Shown here: in pieces, positions 7,832 through 16,164 of the stretch
Position numbering within the stretch: the first letter of the stretch is position 1
How the letters are laid out: each line of letters starts with the position of its first letter
Source: Hymenobacter psychrophilus
GTDB lineage: Bacteria > Bacteroidota > Bacteroidia > Cytophagales > Hymenobacteraceae
Direction of reading: 5' to 3'
Length of the DNA stretch: 64,000 nucleotides
NCBI RefSeq assembly: GCF_900107135.1
Contig: NZ_FNOV01000001.1
Coordinates: forward strand, 310,001-374,000
The notes under the pieces: model-generated
Seen by the model: only the letters and a program-made list of their open reading frames with translations
Databases searched by the model: none
Told to the model about the DNA's origin: nothing
Program-made: the position numbers and the translations under genes

Positions 7832-9373
7832 CTAGATGTTCTCCGGCAGCAGGATGGAATCTTCGAAGTTGCCCAGGATGGCTTTTTCGCCTTCCGTCAC
7901 GGCTTCGACCAGCAGCGCGCCACCCACAAAGGCGCCTTTCCAGGATTCGCCCAGGCCGCCGAACACTTCGGCCCGGTCGCCACGGGAGCGGAGCTGGTTG
8001 AGGCCCACTTTGAAGGCGCGCACCTCCTTGGCCGTGCGGGCGGCCAGCTTGGCGTCGTCGGAGGCAATGGCGGCCACCAGGGCCCCGTTGCTGATGTTCA
8101 TCTCGCCCACCAACTCCTCCACGCGGTCAACGAGCACAATGCTGTCGATGGGGCCGAAGGGCTCCTTGAAGTACAGCTCGCTCTGGCGCGGCAGGTTCAC
8201 CAGCGCCCGCGGGGCGCGGTAGGCGCTGCGGTCCTGGCCGGGCAGGAACAGGCTGTCGTCGAGCTGGCCCTCGTAGATGGGCGTGGCCCCGGTTTTGAGC
8301 GCGTCCTGGTAGAGGCGGTCCAGGTCCTGGGCCTGGCGGGCGTTGATGACGGGGCCGAAGGCCAGGTCGGGCAGCGCGTCGCCGGGGGCGTCGACCAGCG
8401 TGGGGTTGCCGATTTTCAGGTCCCGGATGGTGTTCCAGTACGTTTCGAGGAACTGCGGGAACAGGCGGCGCTCCACCACGAAGCGCACGTAGGCCGTGCA
8501 GCGCTGCTTGCCGTAGTCGTAGCCCTTCTTGAGCTGCTGGGCCATGCCGTCCCAGTCGGAGTAGTCCCAGATGCCGTAGGTGTTCACGCCCTCCATTTCC
8601 AGCATGTAGCGCTTGTCTTGCTGGGCCAGCGCGTCGGCAATGTTGCGGCCGTTGTAGCGCCCGCCCACGAAGCTGAGGCAGTCCACGGCATCGTTGCGCA
8701 CCAGCACGTCGCTCAGCTCGCCACCCGAGCCGCTCACCAGCGTGACGGGCAGGCCGCAGCGGCGGGCAATGGCAAAGGTCAGGCTCAGGGAAATAAAGCC
8801 GCCATCGGTGGGCGTTTTGGCAATGACGGCGTTGCCGCACAGCGCCTGCACCAGCACCGCGTGCAGCAGCACCGACATGGGGTAGTTCCAGGAGGCAATA
8901 TTGCTGACCAGGCCCAGCGGAGTACGCTTGCCAAGCATGCCCTCGATGTTGTCCACGTACCACTGCACGCCGTCAATGGCGCGGTCGATGTCGGTAAAGC
9001 CCAGCTTGTAGGTTTTGCCGATTTCCCACATCAGCAGCTTGCCCACCAGCTCCACGTGGGGCTGCAGCTGGGTCAGGCAGTCCTGCACCCGGCGTTTGCG
9101 CTCGTCGAGGTCGGTATTGGCCCAGGCGGCGGCTTCGGCTTTGGCGGCCTGCACGGCCCGCAGGGCGGTTTCGTCGTTGAGCATCGGTAGCCAGCCGAGC
9201 TGGGTGCCGTCAATGGGCGAGATGAACTCGCGGGGTTTGCCGGGCTCCTGCCAGCGGCCTTCCATCAGGTTGAGGAAGCCGTTGCCGTCGGCGGTGAAGA
9301 TTTCGGGCGCTACACTTTTGGTCTGTTGCAGCAGGAAGCCGAATTCGACCTGCGGAGAAATCATTTTTGCCAT
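7832..9373 (-). CDS. NAD(P)-dependent aldehyde dehydrogenase family protein
   Basis: The start at 9373 (MAKMISPQVE) is chosen because the longer frame adds an Arg-rich tail with no family resemblance, giving 513 residues, the usual ALDH length. Key sites in order: S-W-N-Y-P (N173), the cofactor-binding K196 in A-K-T-P-T-D, the general base E259 in L-E-M-E-G and the catalytic C292 in G-K-Q-R-C-T-A. The E-to-C distance of 33 is normal for the superfamily. Several motifs deviate from classical ALDHs: L-E-M-E-G for LELGG, F-V-G-G-R-Y-N-G for FTGS, and K-Q-R-C for GQxC. The protein oxidises an aldehyde to an acid in the cytoplasm; the substrate is unknown. It may be labelled a glutamate-semialdehyde dehydrogenase by distant similarity, but I do not support that. 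Confidence 0.85.
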   Translation of the reverse strand: MAKMISPQVEFGFLLQQTKSVAPEIFTADGNGFLNLMEGRWQEPGKPREFISPIDGTQLGWLPMLNDETALRAVQAAKAEAAAWANTDLDERKRRVQDCLTQLQPHVELVGKLLMWEIGKTYKLGFTDIDRAIDGVQWYVDNIEGMLGKRTPLGLVSNIASWNYPMSVLLHAVLVQALCGNAVIAKTPTDGGFISLSLTFAIARRCGLPVTLVSGSGGELSDVLVRNDAVDCLSFVGGRYNGRNIADALAQQDKRYMLEMEGVNTYGIWDYSDWDGMAQQLKKGYDYGKQRCTAYVRFVVERRLFPQFLETYWNTIRDLKIGNPTLVDAPGDALPDLAFGPVINARQAQDLDRLYQDALKTGATPIYEGQLDDSLFLPGQDRSAYRAPRALVNLPRQSELYFKEPFGPIDSIVLVDRVEELVGEMNISNGALVAAIASDDAKLAARTAKEVRAFKVGLNQLRSRGDRAEVFGGLGESWKGAFVGGALLVEAVTEGEKAILGNFEDSILLPENI

Positions 9374-9749
9374 GAGGAAAGAAAGAGTTAGGTAGCGAAA
9401 TGAAGCACCAGAAACCGCGGCTCCGGGCCGATAAGGTACGCGGTTCCGACCAACATCAACCGGTCGGCTCATTAAGGCTGTGGGGCGCCCCTTTGTTCAG
9501 CGCTGGCCCTGCTCACCCCGCCGCCATAGCGCCGGCAGCAAACGCAGGGCGGCGCTGAGGCGGGGTATCGACACTCGGCGTATATTTAGCCGACGCCCCG
9601 GCAGCCGCCCGACCCAGTAGCAATGGGGGCTGGCCCAGCGCTACTGCGCCGGGCGATTTGCCGAAAGTTGGCGCTAAAGCAGTCCGGCGGTCCGTCCGAA
9701 CAACTTGGTTCGGGCGGGCCGCCGGGTAACGTTGAGGATGTATTGGTGT
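9374..9749. other. Intergenic region between ABC-F and aldehyde dehydrogenase genes
   Basis: No gene was recognised here. The only clear structure is the hairpin at 9685-9724, listed separately. The rest is GC-rich with short local palindromes and presumably holds the promoter of the aldehyde dehydrogenase gene; no TAnnTTTG box was found close to it. Confidence 0.5.
9685..9724. terminator. Hairpin, probable terminator after the ABC-F gene
   Basis: A 17-bp stem with two mismatches (9685-9701 with 9708-9724) lies just downstream of the ABC-F stop on the minus strand. A T-tract is weak, so it may act as a processing or partial termination signal. Confidence 0.55.
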
Positions 9750-11675
9750 TTACACTAGCTCGGCCAGCTCCAGCCAGCGGAGTTCCTTGGTTTCCAGTTC
9801 CTGGGTGAGCGTGCCGAGGCGGGCACCCCAGGCGGCAAATTCGTCGGCGCTACCGCTGCCGCCATTCAGCTTGCTGGTGACCTGCTGCTTTTCGGTTTCG
9901 AGGGCGGCCATGTCTTTTTCGAGCTGCTCGTACTCGCGCTTCTCGGCGTAGGAGGCGCGGCGCTTGGCAGCGGCAGCGGCCGGGGCGGGGGCAGCCACCG
10001 GCGCAGGCTTGGCGGCCTCGGCTTTGGCTTCGGCGCGGGCCGTTTTGGCGGCTTTTTCCTCTTCTACCAGGGCGGCTTCGGTTTCGCGCTCGGCCAGGTA
10101 CTCGCGGTAGTCGGTGTAGTTGCCGGGGAAGTTGAGCACGGCCCCGCCTGGTTCGAGCACGAACAGGTGCTCGGCCAGCTGGTCGAGGAAGTAACGGTCG
10201 TGACTCACGATGAGCAGACAGCCGCCGAAGTGCAGCAGGAAGTCTTCGAGAATGTTGAGCGTGCCCAGGTCGAGGTCGTTGGTGGGCTCGTCAAGAATCA
10301 GGAAGTTGGGGTTCTTGATGAGCACCCGCAGCAGCTGCAACCGGCGCTTTTCGCCCCCGCTGAGCTTGTTGACCAGCGTGTACTGCTGAGCCGGCGGAAA
10401 CAGGAACAAACTCAGGAACTGGCTGGCCGTGAGCACGTCGCCGTTGGCCAGCTCCACCACTTCGGCCACTTCCTTCACAATGTCAATCACGCGCTGGGTG
10501 GGGTCGAACTCCAGCTCCGTCTGGGTGTAGTAGCCGAACACGGTGGTCTGGCCTACCTCAATAGTACCGGAGTCGGGGGCGAGCTTGCCGGTGAGCATGT
10601 TGAGCAGCGTGGATTTGCCCGCGCCGTTGGGGCCCACCAGGCCAATGCGGTCCTTCTTTTTGAAGACGTAGCTGAAATCGTCGAGCACCACGTTGTCGCC
10701 GAAAGACTTGTTGAGGTGGCTGGCTTCGATGATTTTGCCGCCCTGGCGGGTGGTTTTCACGCTCAGCTCCACGTTCTGCTTGCTCAGGTTGGTGCTGGCC
10801 TTTTCCTTCGTGATGTAGAAGGCGTCGATGCGGGCCTTCTGCTTGGTACCGCGGGCCTGGGGCATGCGGCGCATCCAGTCGAGCTCCTTTTTGAAGAGCT
10901 GGCGGGCCTTCTCGACTTCGGTGGCCTGGCGCATCTCGCGGTCGGCCTTTTTCTCTACGAAATAGGCGTAGTTGCCCTGGTAGCGGTACATCTGGCCCTT
11001 GTCGAGCTCCACAATTTCGTTGGCCACGCTGTCGAGGAAGTACCGGTCGTGGGTAACCATGAGTAGCGTGAGGCTGGGCGACGACAGGCGGTTTTCGAGC
11101 CACTCAATAGTGCTCAAATCCAAGTGGTTGGTGGGTTCGTCGAGCAGCAGCACGTCGGGCTCCTCAATCAGCACCCGGGCCAGGGCCACGCGCTTGCGCT
11201 GCCCGCCCGAAAGCTGGCTCACGTTGCGCGTCAGCAGCTCGCCCAGAATGCCCAGCCGCGACAGTATTTGCTGCACCTGGGCCTCGTAATCCCAGGCCTG
11301 GAGCGAGTCCATGCGCTCGAGTACCCGTTGCAGGTCGTCGGATTTGTGGTCGGGGTCGTTGACGACGTGCTCGTATTCCTTGATGGCCTTGAGCGTGTCG
11401 TTCTGGCTGGCGAAGATGGTTTCTTCCACCGTCAGGCTTTCATCGAACACCGGCTGCTGGCCCAAATACGTCACGCGGATGCCCTTGCGCACGCTCACCA
11501 AGCCGGTATCGGGGATTTCGAGGCCCGCCAGAATGCGCATGAGCGTGGTTTTGCCGGTGCCGTTGATGCCCACAAAGGCCACGCGCTGGCCTTGGAGCAA
11601 CCCGAAGTTCAGGTCTTTAAACAGCCAACGGTCGGCGTAATTTTTGGAGAGGTTTTCCGCGGAAAGAAGATTCAT
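9750..11675 (-). CDS. ABC-F family ATP-binding protein (Uup-like)
   Basis: The start at 11675 (MNLLSAENLSKNY) matches the family N-terminus, giving 641 residues. Two complete ATPase domains are present without membrane helices. Domain 1 has Walker A G-I-N-G-T-G-K-T-T at 36-44, signature L-S-G-G-Q at 155-159 and Walker B L-L-L-D-E-P-T-N near 176. Domain 2 has G-P-N-G-A-G-K-S-T, L-S-G-G-E and L-I-L-D-E-P-T-N. A linker joins them, and the C-terminus carries an Ala/Pro/Lys-rich stretch followed by a coiled coil (EKREYEQLEKDMAALETEK). ABC-F proteins act on the ribosome or on DNA intermediates; the C-terminal coiled coil favours the Uup subgroup over antibiotic-resistance ABC-F. A TAnnTTTG box four nucleotides before the ATG predicts a leaderless mRNA. 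Confidence 0.92.
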   Translation of the reverse strand: MNLLSAENLSKNYADRWLFKDLNFGLLQGQRVAFVGINGTGKTTLMRILAGLEIPDTGLVSVRKGIRVTYLGQQPVFDESLTVEETIFASQNDTLKAIKEYEHVVNDPDHKSDDLQRVLERMDSLQAWDYEAQVQQILSRLGILGELLTRNVSQLSGGQRKRVALARVLIEEPDVLLLDEPTNHLDLSTIEWLENRLSSPSLTLLMVTHDRYFLDSVANEIVELDKGQMYRYQGNYAYFVEKKADREMRQATEVEKARQLFKKELDWMRRMPQARGTKQKARIDAFYITKEKASTNLSKQNVELSVKTTRQGGKIIEASHLNKSFGDNVVLDDFSYVFKKKDRIGLVGPNGAGKSTLLNMLTGKLAPDSGTIEVGQTTVFGYYTQTELEFDPTQRVIDIVKEVAEVVELANGDVLTASQFLSLFLFPPAQQYTLVNKLSGGEKRRLQLLRVLIKNPNFLILDEPTNDLDLGTLNILEDFLLHFGGCLLIVSHDRYFLDQLAEHLFVLEPGGAVLNFPGNYTDYREYLAERETEAALVEEEKAAKTARAEAKAEAAKPAPVAAPAPAAAAAKRRASYAEKREYEQLEKDMAALETEKQQVTSKLNGGSGSADEFAAWGARLGTLTQELETKELRWLELAELV

Positions 11676-11679
11676 GCCC

Positions 11680-11687
11680 CAAAGGTA
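11680..11687 (-). promoter_or_regulatory. Bacteroidota -7 box TACCTTTG for the ABC-F gene
   Basis: On the minus strand TACCTTTG matches TAnnTTTG exactly and is followed by GGGC and then ATG at 11675. The transcription start would fall at about the A of the start codon. No clear -33 box was identified. Confidence 0.55.
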
Positions 11688-11754
11688 CGGCGGCAGGGGA
11701 TGAAGTAGTGGAATGACGTTCTTTTCTCTTTGCCAGCGCAATGGCCACAACGCG

Positions 11755-14166
11755 CTACTTCAGATGCTGCGCCGCTTTCGACTCCTGCAGAAACAAAACC
11801 GCGTCGAACTCACTGTGCAGCTCGTGGGAGGCAAAATTCTGGGGTGCCTCCTGAATGCCAATGTCGCGAAACTGCTGCTGCTGAAAAAGCCAGGCATTCT
11901 CATCATTCAGCTTCAGCCGGCGCATATCCAGCACAAAGGCGGGCAGTTTGGTGGCCTGAAACCAAGCCTCATAAGACCCGGCCGGAGCCGGTTGCGCGGC
12001 GACCGAACGAAACGTGTGGCCGCTCTCTGCCGCATAGCTGCCCTGCCCGAAGGCAAAGCCCAACGACAAATACGACGGACCAAAGCTGGCCCTCAGCCAC
12101 TCTCCCAGCGGGCGCTGGCTCAGGGCGGAGGTAGCCACGTGCGCGTTGTGCGCCCAAACGGCCAGCTTGGTCGGGGTCCCGTTCAGGCCCAGGTTTTGGC
12201 TGAGCCAAAGCACGTTTTCGGCCATGCAGGCGTCGCGGTAGTCGCCGCCCTGGCGCAGGGGCAGGCGCCGGAAGGTGGCGCCCTGCTCCAGCCGGCGCAG
12301 CTCAAACAGAAAGCGCGCCTGCTGGCGGGCAGTCCAATCGGGGTTGCGCACGAGCTTGAAACGGGTATCGAGGCCGGTGCGCAGCTCGCGGATGAGGCGC
12401 AGCAGCGTTTGCAGGCGGGCATCGGTGGGCTGGTGAGGCGTCTGGAACAGGTCGAGGGCCGGCCCCCCGCCGCTGCGCGGAACCTGCGCCAGCGCCGCGG
12501 CCAGCTCCCGCAGCCGGGTCTGCACAAACTCGTCGTCGGGGCGGGCCGCCTGTTGCAGGAATGCCAGCGCGTTTTCGGGCGCCTGCATATCCATGCCGGC
12601 AAACTGTACTTTGGCCACGCCGGGGCGTTGGTTGTAGGCGCGCAGGTAGCGCAGCAGGTCGAGCACTTCCTGGGTGCTGAACACGCCCAGACTGCCCACC
12701 AGCCGGGCCGGGTCGCCCTGCCCGGTTTGCAGATACTGGTTCAGCGGCTCGCAGTCGGCGCTGCTTTCCAGCACGAAACCCGTAAAGCCTTTTTGCTCCA
12801 CCAAGTAGCGCACCAGCCGGTGCTTCATCTCGAATAAGCTGCCCGAGCCGTGCGTCACCTCGCCCAACCCCACCACCCGCGCATTGCCAATCAGCGGCCC
12901 CAGTGCAGCCAAATCCGGCGTTTTGGAGGCCGCACCGGCCGCCGGCGCACTAACCGGCAGCGGCACCAGCACCCGGCGCAGCCAAGCCACCTCGGCGGTG
13001 GTGGGCGCGGCGGGCGCGGGCGCGGGCGGTAGGGCCGGTACGTAGGGCTGCCCGTCGAGGCTGAAGGTAAAGTCGTCGAGCAGCACCGTGGCCGGACCGG
13101 GCAGGCGCATACCCAGCGACAGGTCGGTGGCAAACTCATCGTCGGCCACCGGAATACGCAGGCTGAACGCGGCCCATTCCGCCCCAGGCCGGGGCGGCGG
13201 CGGCAGCTCGACCACTCCGTGGCTCCACTGCGACTCGGTGCCGCCGCGGCCATCGGTGCTGAGCCGGGCGTAGGTGAAAACCGGCAGGGCGGGCGCGCCC
13301 GCTCCGGCCGGGGCGGGTTGGCGCCAGTAGCCGCTCACTCGTAGCATTTTGCCGCGCAGCTGCGCGATGGGCAGTGTGCCCAGGTACACCACGGGCACCG
13401 CCTCGCCGGGTCGGGCGGGTGGGGCGGCCGTCAGGCGCAGGCTATGGCGGCCCTGTCGGGGCAGCAGGCTGTCCAGGCGCAGTGTTACGCGGGTGGGGTC
13501 GGGGCGGGCGGCGGGCGGCGGCAGCTGCTCGAAGCTCCAGGCAGGAGTTTGGCGCTCCTGGGCGGTCAGCAGCAGGGCCTCGGTGCCGGCCAACGGCCCG
13601 TCCTGATACCGGCGGCCATTGATGCGCACCTCGACGTCATCGAACCAGACCTGCCCGCTGCCATAGGCCCGCACGCCCAGGCCGAAGGCGGTGGCAGTGG
13701 GTTTCACGACCAGCGTCAGCTCCAGGCGGCGCCACTCCTGGTTGGGCGGCAGGTTTTCGAGTTGGTCGCGCCGGTCTTTGCCGTCATCATTGTCGGGCGT
13801 GTGGGCGTAGGCATAGAGGCCGGCCTGGCCCGCGAAGCCGCGGGTGCGCACCCAGCCACTAACCGTCACGAGCCGGCCACGCACCGAGTCGACGGGAAAA
13901 GAAAACAGCGTATAAATGGCTGCGGAAGTAGGTTCGTCGGCCTTTTCCAGGTCGAGGCGCAGACTGCCCCGGCCCTGCCGGAACGTCGCCGTGTCGAAAT
14001 TCACGACTGTGCCACCGTCCATTTTGCGGGCCCACAGCAACAGCGGCCGGCCCCGATTGGCATTGGCCTCCAGGGCCAGGTTGAGGTGCGCCTGAGCCGG
14101 AGCCAGCAGCGGGTACAACAGCAGTAGCAGCAAGGCCAGCCGCTGATTGATTTTGGAAAGTAGCAT
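11755..14166 (-). CDS. Secreted erythromycin-esterase-family protein with N-terminal beta-sandwich domains
   Basis: An 803-residue protein with a signal peptide (LALLLLLLYPLLAPAQA). Residues 30-380 hold two similar beta-rich, carbohydrate-binding-like modules: F-R-Q-G-R-G-S-L-R-L ... V-S-G-W-V-R and, again, R-Q-G-R-H-S-L-R-L ... V-S-G-Y-W-R, each closing with F-D-D or L-D-D. The C-terminal 400 residues match the erythromycin esterase family: G-L-G-E-V-T-H-G-S-G-S-L-F-E-M-K-H-R, V-L-E-S-S-A-D, and W-A-H-N-A-H-V-A. The E-x-x-H and N-A-H residues are the conserved hydrolase site. Macrolide esterases in the family inactivate antibiotics, but most chromosomal homologues have unknown substrates, and attached binding modules suggest an extracellular ester or glycan target. 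Resistance should not be assumed from this. Confidence 0.85.
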   Translation of the reverse strand: MLLSKINQRLALLLLLLYPLLAPAQAHLNLALEANANRGRPLLLWARKMDGGTVVNFDTATFRQGRGSLRLDLEKADEPTSAAIYTLFSFPVDSVRGRLVTVSGWVRTRGFAGQAGLYAYAHTPDNDDGKDRRDQLENLPPNQEWRRLELTLVVKPTATAFGLGVRAYGSGQVWFDDVEVRINGRRYQDGPLAGTEALLLTAQERQTPAWSFEQLPPPAARPDPTRVTLRLDSLLPRQGRHSLRLTAAPPARPGEAVPVVYLGTLPIAQLRGKMLRVSGYWRQPAPAGAGAPALPVFTYARLSTDGRGGTESQWSHGVVELPPPPRPGAEWAAFSLRIPVADDEFATDLSLGMRLPGPATVLLDDFTFSLDGQPYVPALPPAPAPAAPTTAEVAWLRRVLVPLPVSAPAAGAASKTPDLAALGPLIGNARVVGLGEVTHGSGSLFEMKHRLVRYLVEQKGFTGFVLESSADCEPLNQYLQTGQGDPARLVGSLGVFSTQEVLDLLRYLRAYNQRPGVAKVQFAGMDMQAPENALAFLQQAARPDDEFVQTRLRELAAALAQVPRSGGGPALDLFQTPHQPTDARLQTLLRLIRELRTGLDTRFKLVRNPDWTARQQARFLFELRRLEQGATFRRLPLRQGGDYRDACMAENVLWLSQNLGLNGTPTKLAVWAHNAHVATSALSQRPLGEWLRASFGPSYLSLGFAFGQGSYAAESGHTFRSVAAQPAPAGSYEAWFQATKLPAFVLDMRRLKLNDENAWLFQQQQFRDIGIQEAPQNFASHELHSEFDAVLFLQESKAAQHLK

Positions 14167-14476
14167 AGTGGGAAGAAGTATAGCAAAAGTAAAAGGTCGC
14201 CTGGCTCAAGTGGCCGCAGGAAAATCCGGTCCGACGCCCCAAAGACAGTCGGCTGTCGCAAGGGCCATCAGGAATTGGTCAGCAAGAGGTATGATACTAA
14301 CGAACATGGCAATATTCGGTCGGATGACTGTCGCCGACGCGCCCCAGCCGGCCGACTGCCCCTCTACACCTCTGCTGGTGCTGATAGTAGCTTCTCTACA
14401 GATTATTTGCTCCGCGAACGCCAGATGAGGGATGACAGTACCTTTGCTCTTTATCCCTTAACTCACTCACCGCCCT
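14167..14476. other. Divergent intergenic region between esterase-like and ArnT-like genes
   Basis: No gene was recognised. It holds the divergent starts of the genes at 14166 (minus) and 14477 (plus) and the -7 box at 14439 described separately. Confidence 0.5.
14439..14446 (+). promoter_or_regulatory. Putative -7 box TACCTTTG for the glycosyltransferase gene
   Basis: An exact TAnnTTTG match ends 30 nt before the ATG at 14477. A TTTG occurs at 14406-14409, but the 29-nt gap is longer than the usual 19, so the -33 element is not convincing. Confidence 0.45.
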
Positions 14477-16150
14477 ATGCCTCTCCCCATGACTTCGCGC
14501 CGCTGGCTGTGGCTTTTTCTGCTGGTGCTGGGCGGGGCTTTTGCCTGGCAGCTGGGCAGCTGGGGGCCGCTGGAAAGCAGCGAGGCCCGCTACTCGGAAA
14601 TCGGCCGCGAAATGCTGACCGGCCGCGACTGGCTGCACCCGCGGCTGCTCGGGATTCAGCATTTCCATAAGCCGCCCCTTACGTACTGGGTTACGGCGGC
14701 GGGGCTGGGGCTGTTTGGGGTGAATATGGTGGGCGTGCGGCTGCTGCCGGTGCTGGCCGTGCTGCTACAAGTGGGGCTGGTGTACGCGCTGGGCCTGCTG
14801 CTGTTTGGCAACGACAGGGCCCGGGCCCTGGCGGCGGCCGTCATCTACGGTACGCTGCCGGTCGTGCTCATTTCGGCCCTCAACGTAACCACCGACGTGT
14901 ACCTGGCCACCCTGGAGCTGGCGGCGGCTTACGGCATCCTGCGCTACTACCACGATGGCGGGCAGCGCTGGCTGTACCTGTTCTGGCTGGGGCTGGGACT
15001 GGCCTTCCTCACCAAGGGGCCGGTGGGCTTCGTGCTGCCGCTGATGGCCGTGGCGGGCGCCTATTTCCGGGTGCCGGCCGCCGAGCGGTTGGGCGGCGGG
15101 GCGCGACGGCCGTTTACGGTGCACCACGTGCTGGGGCTGGCGCTGTTCGTGCTGGTAGGGCTGAGCTGGTACCTGTATCTGATGGCCGAAAACCCGGCTT
15201 TCGTGCGCTATTTCCTGTACGAGCACACGGTGGAGCGCTTCGCCAACGCGGCCACTTTCAACCGCAGCAAGCCCTGGTGGTTTTACGTGCTGCTGGCGCC
15301 GGCTACCAGCCTGCCCTGGGCAGTGGCGCTGGTGGTGCGGGCCGCGCGCACGCCCTGGGCCACGGTGCCGCGGCTCTGGCGCAACGTGCTCATCTTCTGG
15401 GTGCTGGTGCCGCTGTTGTTCTTCTCGCTCTCCAAATCCAAGCTGCTGCTGTACGTGCTGCCCATTTTCCCGGGCGTGGCCCTGCTCACTACCTACTATC
15501 TGGGCCGCTGCACCGAGGCTGTGCTGCACCGCTGGTACGTGGGCATTGTGGGCTTTTTTGGGCTGCTGCTGGGCATACTGTGCCTGCTGCCCATTTTTGC
15601 GGCCGTGTTCGAGCTGGGCCTGGAACTGCACCCGCTGGTTTCGCTCTGGCCGGCTATTGGGGTGGTTACGCTGGTGCTCACGCTCAGCATCTGGAACCAG
15701 GTGCGCATTGCGCCCCGGCTGCTGGTGGGTACCGTTATTTTCACGGTTTTCCTGCTGATTTCGGCTAAGCCCATCATGCAACAGAACGAGCTGGCCTTCA
15801 ACGGCAGCCGCCCGCTGGCCGAGTTCATCACCAGCCAGGGCCTGCAAACCCGCCCGGTCGTGGTCTACGACCAACTGCTGCCCTCGCTGGCCTTCGAGCT
15901 GGGCACGCTGCCGGTCTTTCTCAACGACGGCAACACCAGCCTCAACCGCGAAACCCAGTTTGAGCCCGGTACCAGCTGGCACCGCTACCTGCTCTACCTC
16001 AATCAGCCCGAAGCCGAAGCCCCCCTGCGCCAGCTGCTCGCGCAACAGCCGGTGCTGCTGGTAAAAGGCGAACTGAAACCCGAGCGCCAGTGGCTGCTGC
16101 AAAGCTTCACGCACCAGGAAAAGCTGGGCAAGTGGGTGGTGTATTGGTAG
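14477..16150 (+). CDS. ArnT-type (GT39/GT83 family) membrane glycosyltransferase
   Basis: A 557-residue polytopic membrane protein with about 11-12 hydrophobic helices and a C-terminal soluble part. The first periplasmic loop contains the conserved acidic signature P-L-E-S-S-E-A-R-Y-S-E-I-G-R-E-M, followed by H-F-H-K-P-P-L-T-Y-W, both hallmarks of ArnT and related dolichyl-phosphate-mannose transferases. These enzymes use undecaprenyl-phosphate sugars to modify lipid A or other envelope glycans on the periplasmic side. No aminoarabinose synthesis genes are nearby, so the sugar is not known. A start at the second Met (residue 5) is also possible. The gene is convergent with the receptor gene that ends 14 nt further on. 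Confidence 0.88.
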   Translation: MPLPMTSRRWLWLFLLVLGGAFAWQLGSWGPLESSEARYSEIGREMLTGRDWLHPRLLGIQHFHKPPLTYWVTAAGLGLFGVNMVGVRLLPVLAVLLQVGLVYALGLLLFGNDRARALAAAVIYGTLPVVLISALNVTTDVYLATLELAAAYGILRYYHDGGQRWLYLFWLGLGLAFLTKGPVGFVLPLMAVAGAYFRVPAAERLGGGARRPFTVHHVLGLALFVLVGLSWYLYLMAENPAFVRYFLYEHTVERFANAATFNRSKPWWFYVLLAPATSLPWAVALVVRAARTPWATVPRLWRNVLIFWVLVPLLFFSLSKSKLLLYVLPIFPGVALLTTYYLGRCTEAVLHRWYVGIVGFFGLLLGILCLLPIFAAVFELGLELHPLVSLWPAIGVVTLVLTLSIWNQVRIAPRLLVGTVIFTVFLLISAKPIMQQNELAFNGSRPLAEFITSQGLQTRPVVVYDQLLPSLAFELGTLPVFLNDGNTSLNRETQFEPGTSWHRYLLYLNQPEAEAPLRQLLAQQPVLLVKGELKPERQWLLQSFTHQEKLGKWVVYW

Positions 16151-16164
16151 CAGCTGCCCGCAAC

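Noticed and set aside
7832..9373. Naming the aldehyde dehydrogenase pruA
   Set aside because: The motifs differ from glutamate-semialdehyde dehydrogenases and there is no proline catabolism gene nearby.
9374..9749. Gene in the gap between aldehyde dehydrogenase and ABC-F
   Set aside because: Short frames only, with no start signal or motif; the plus-strand frame at 9623-9808 overlaps the ABC-F gene and is not credible.
11755..14166. Calling the esterase-like protein a macrolide resistance gene
   Set aside because: The catalytic motifs fit the superfamily only; the added binding modules and chromosomal setting do not support a resistance role.
14167..14476. tRNA or small RNA in this gap
   Set aside because: No cloverleaf, GTTCRANNC T-loop or conserved small-RNA pattern was seen.
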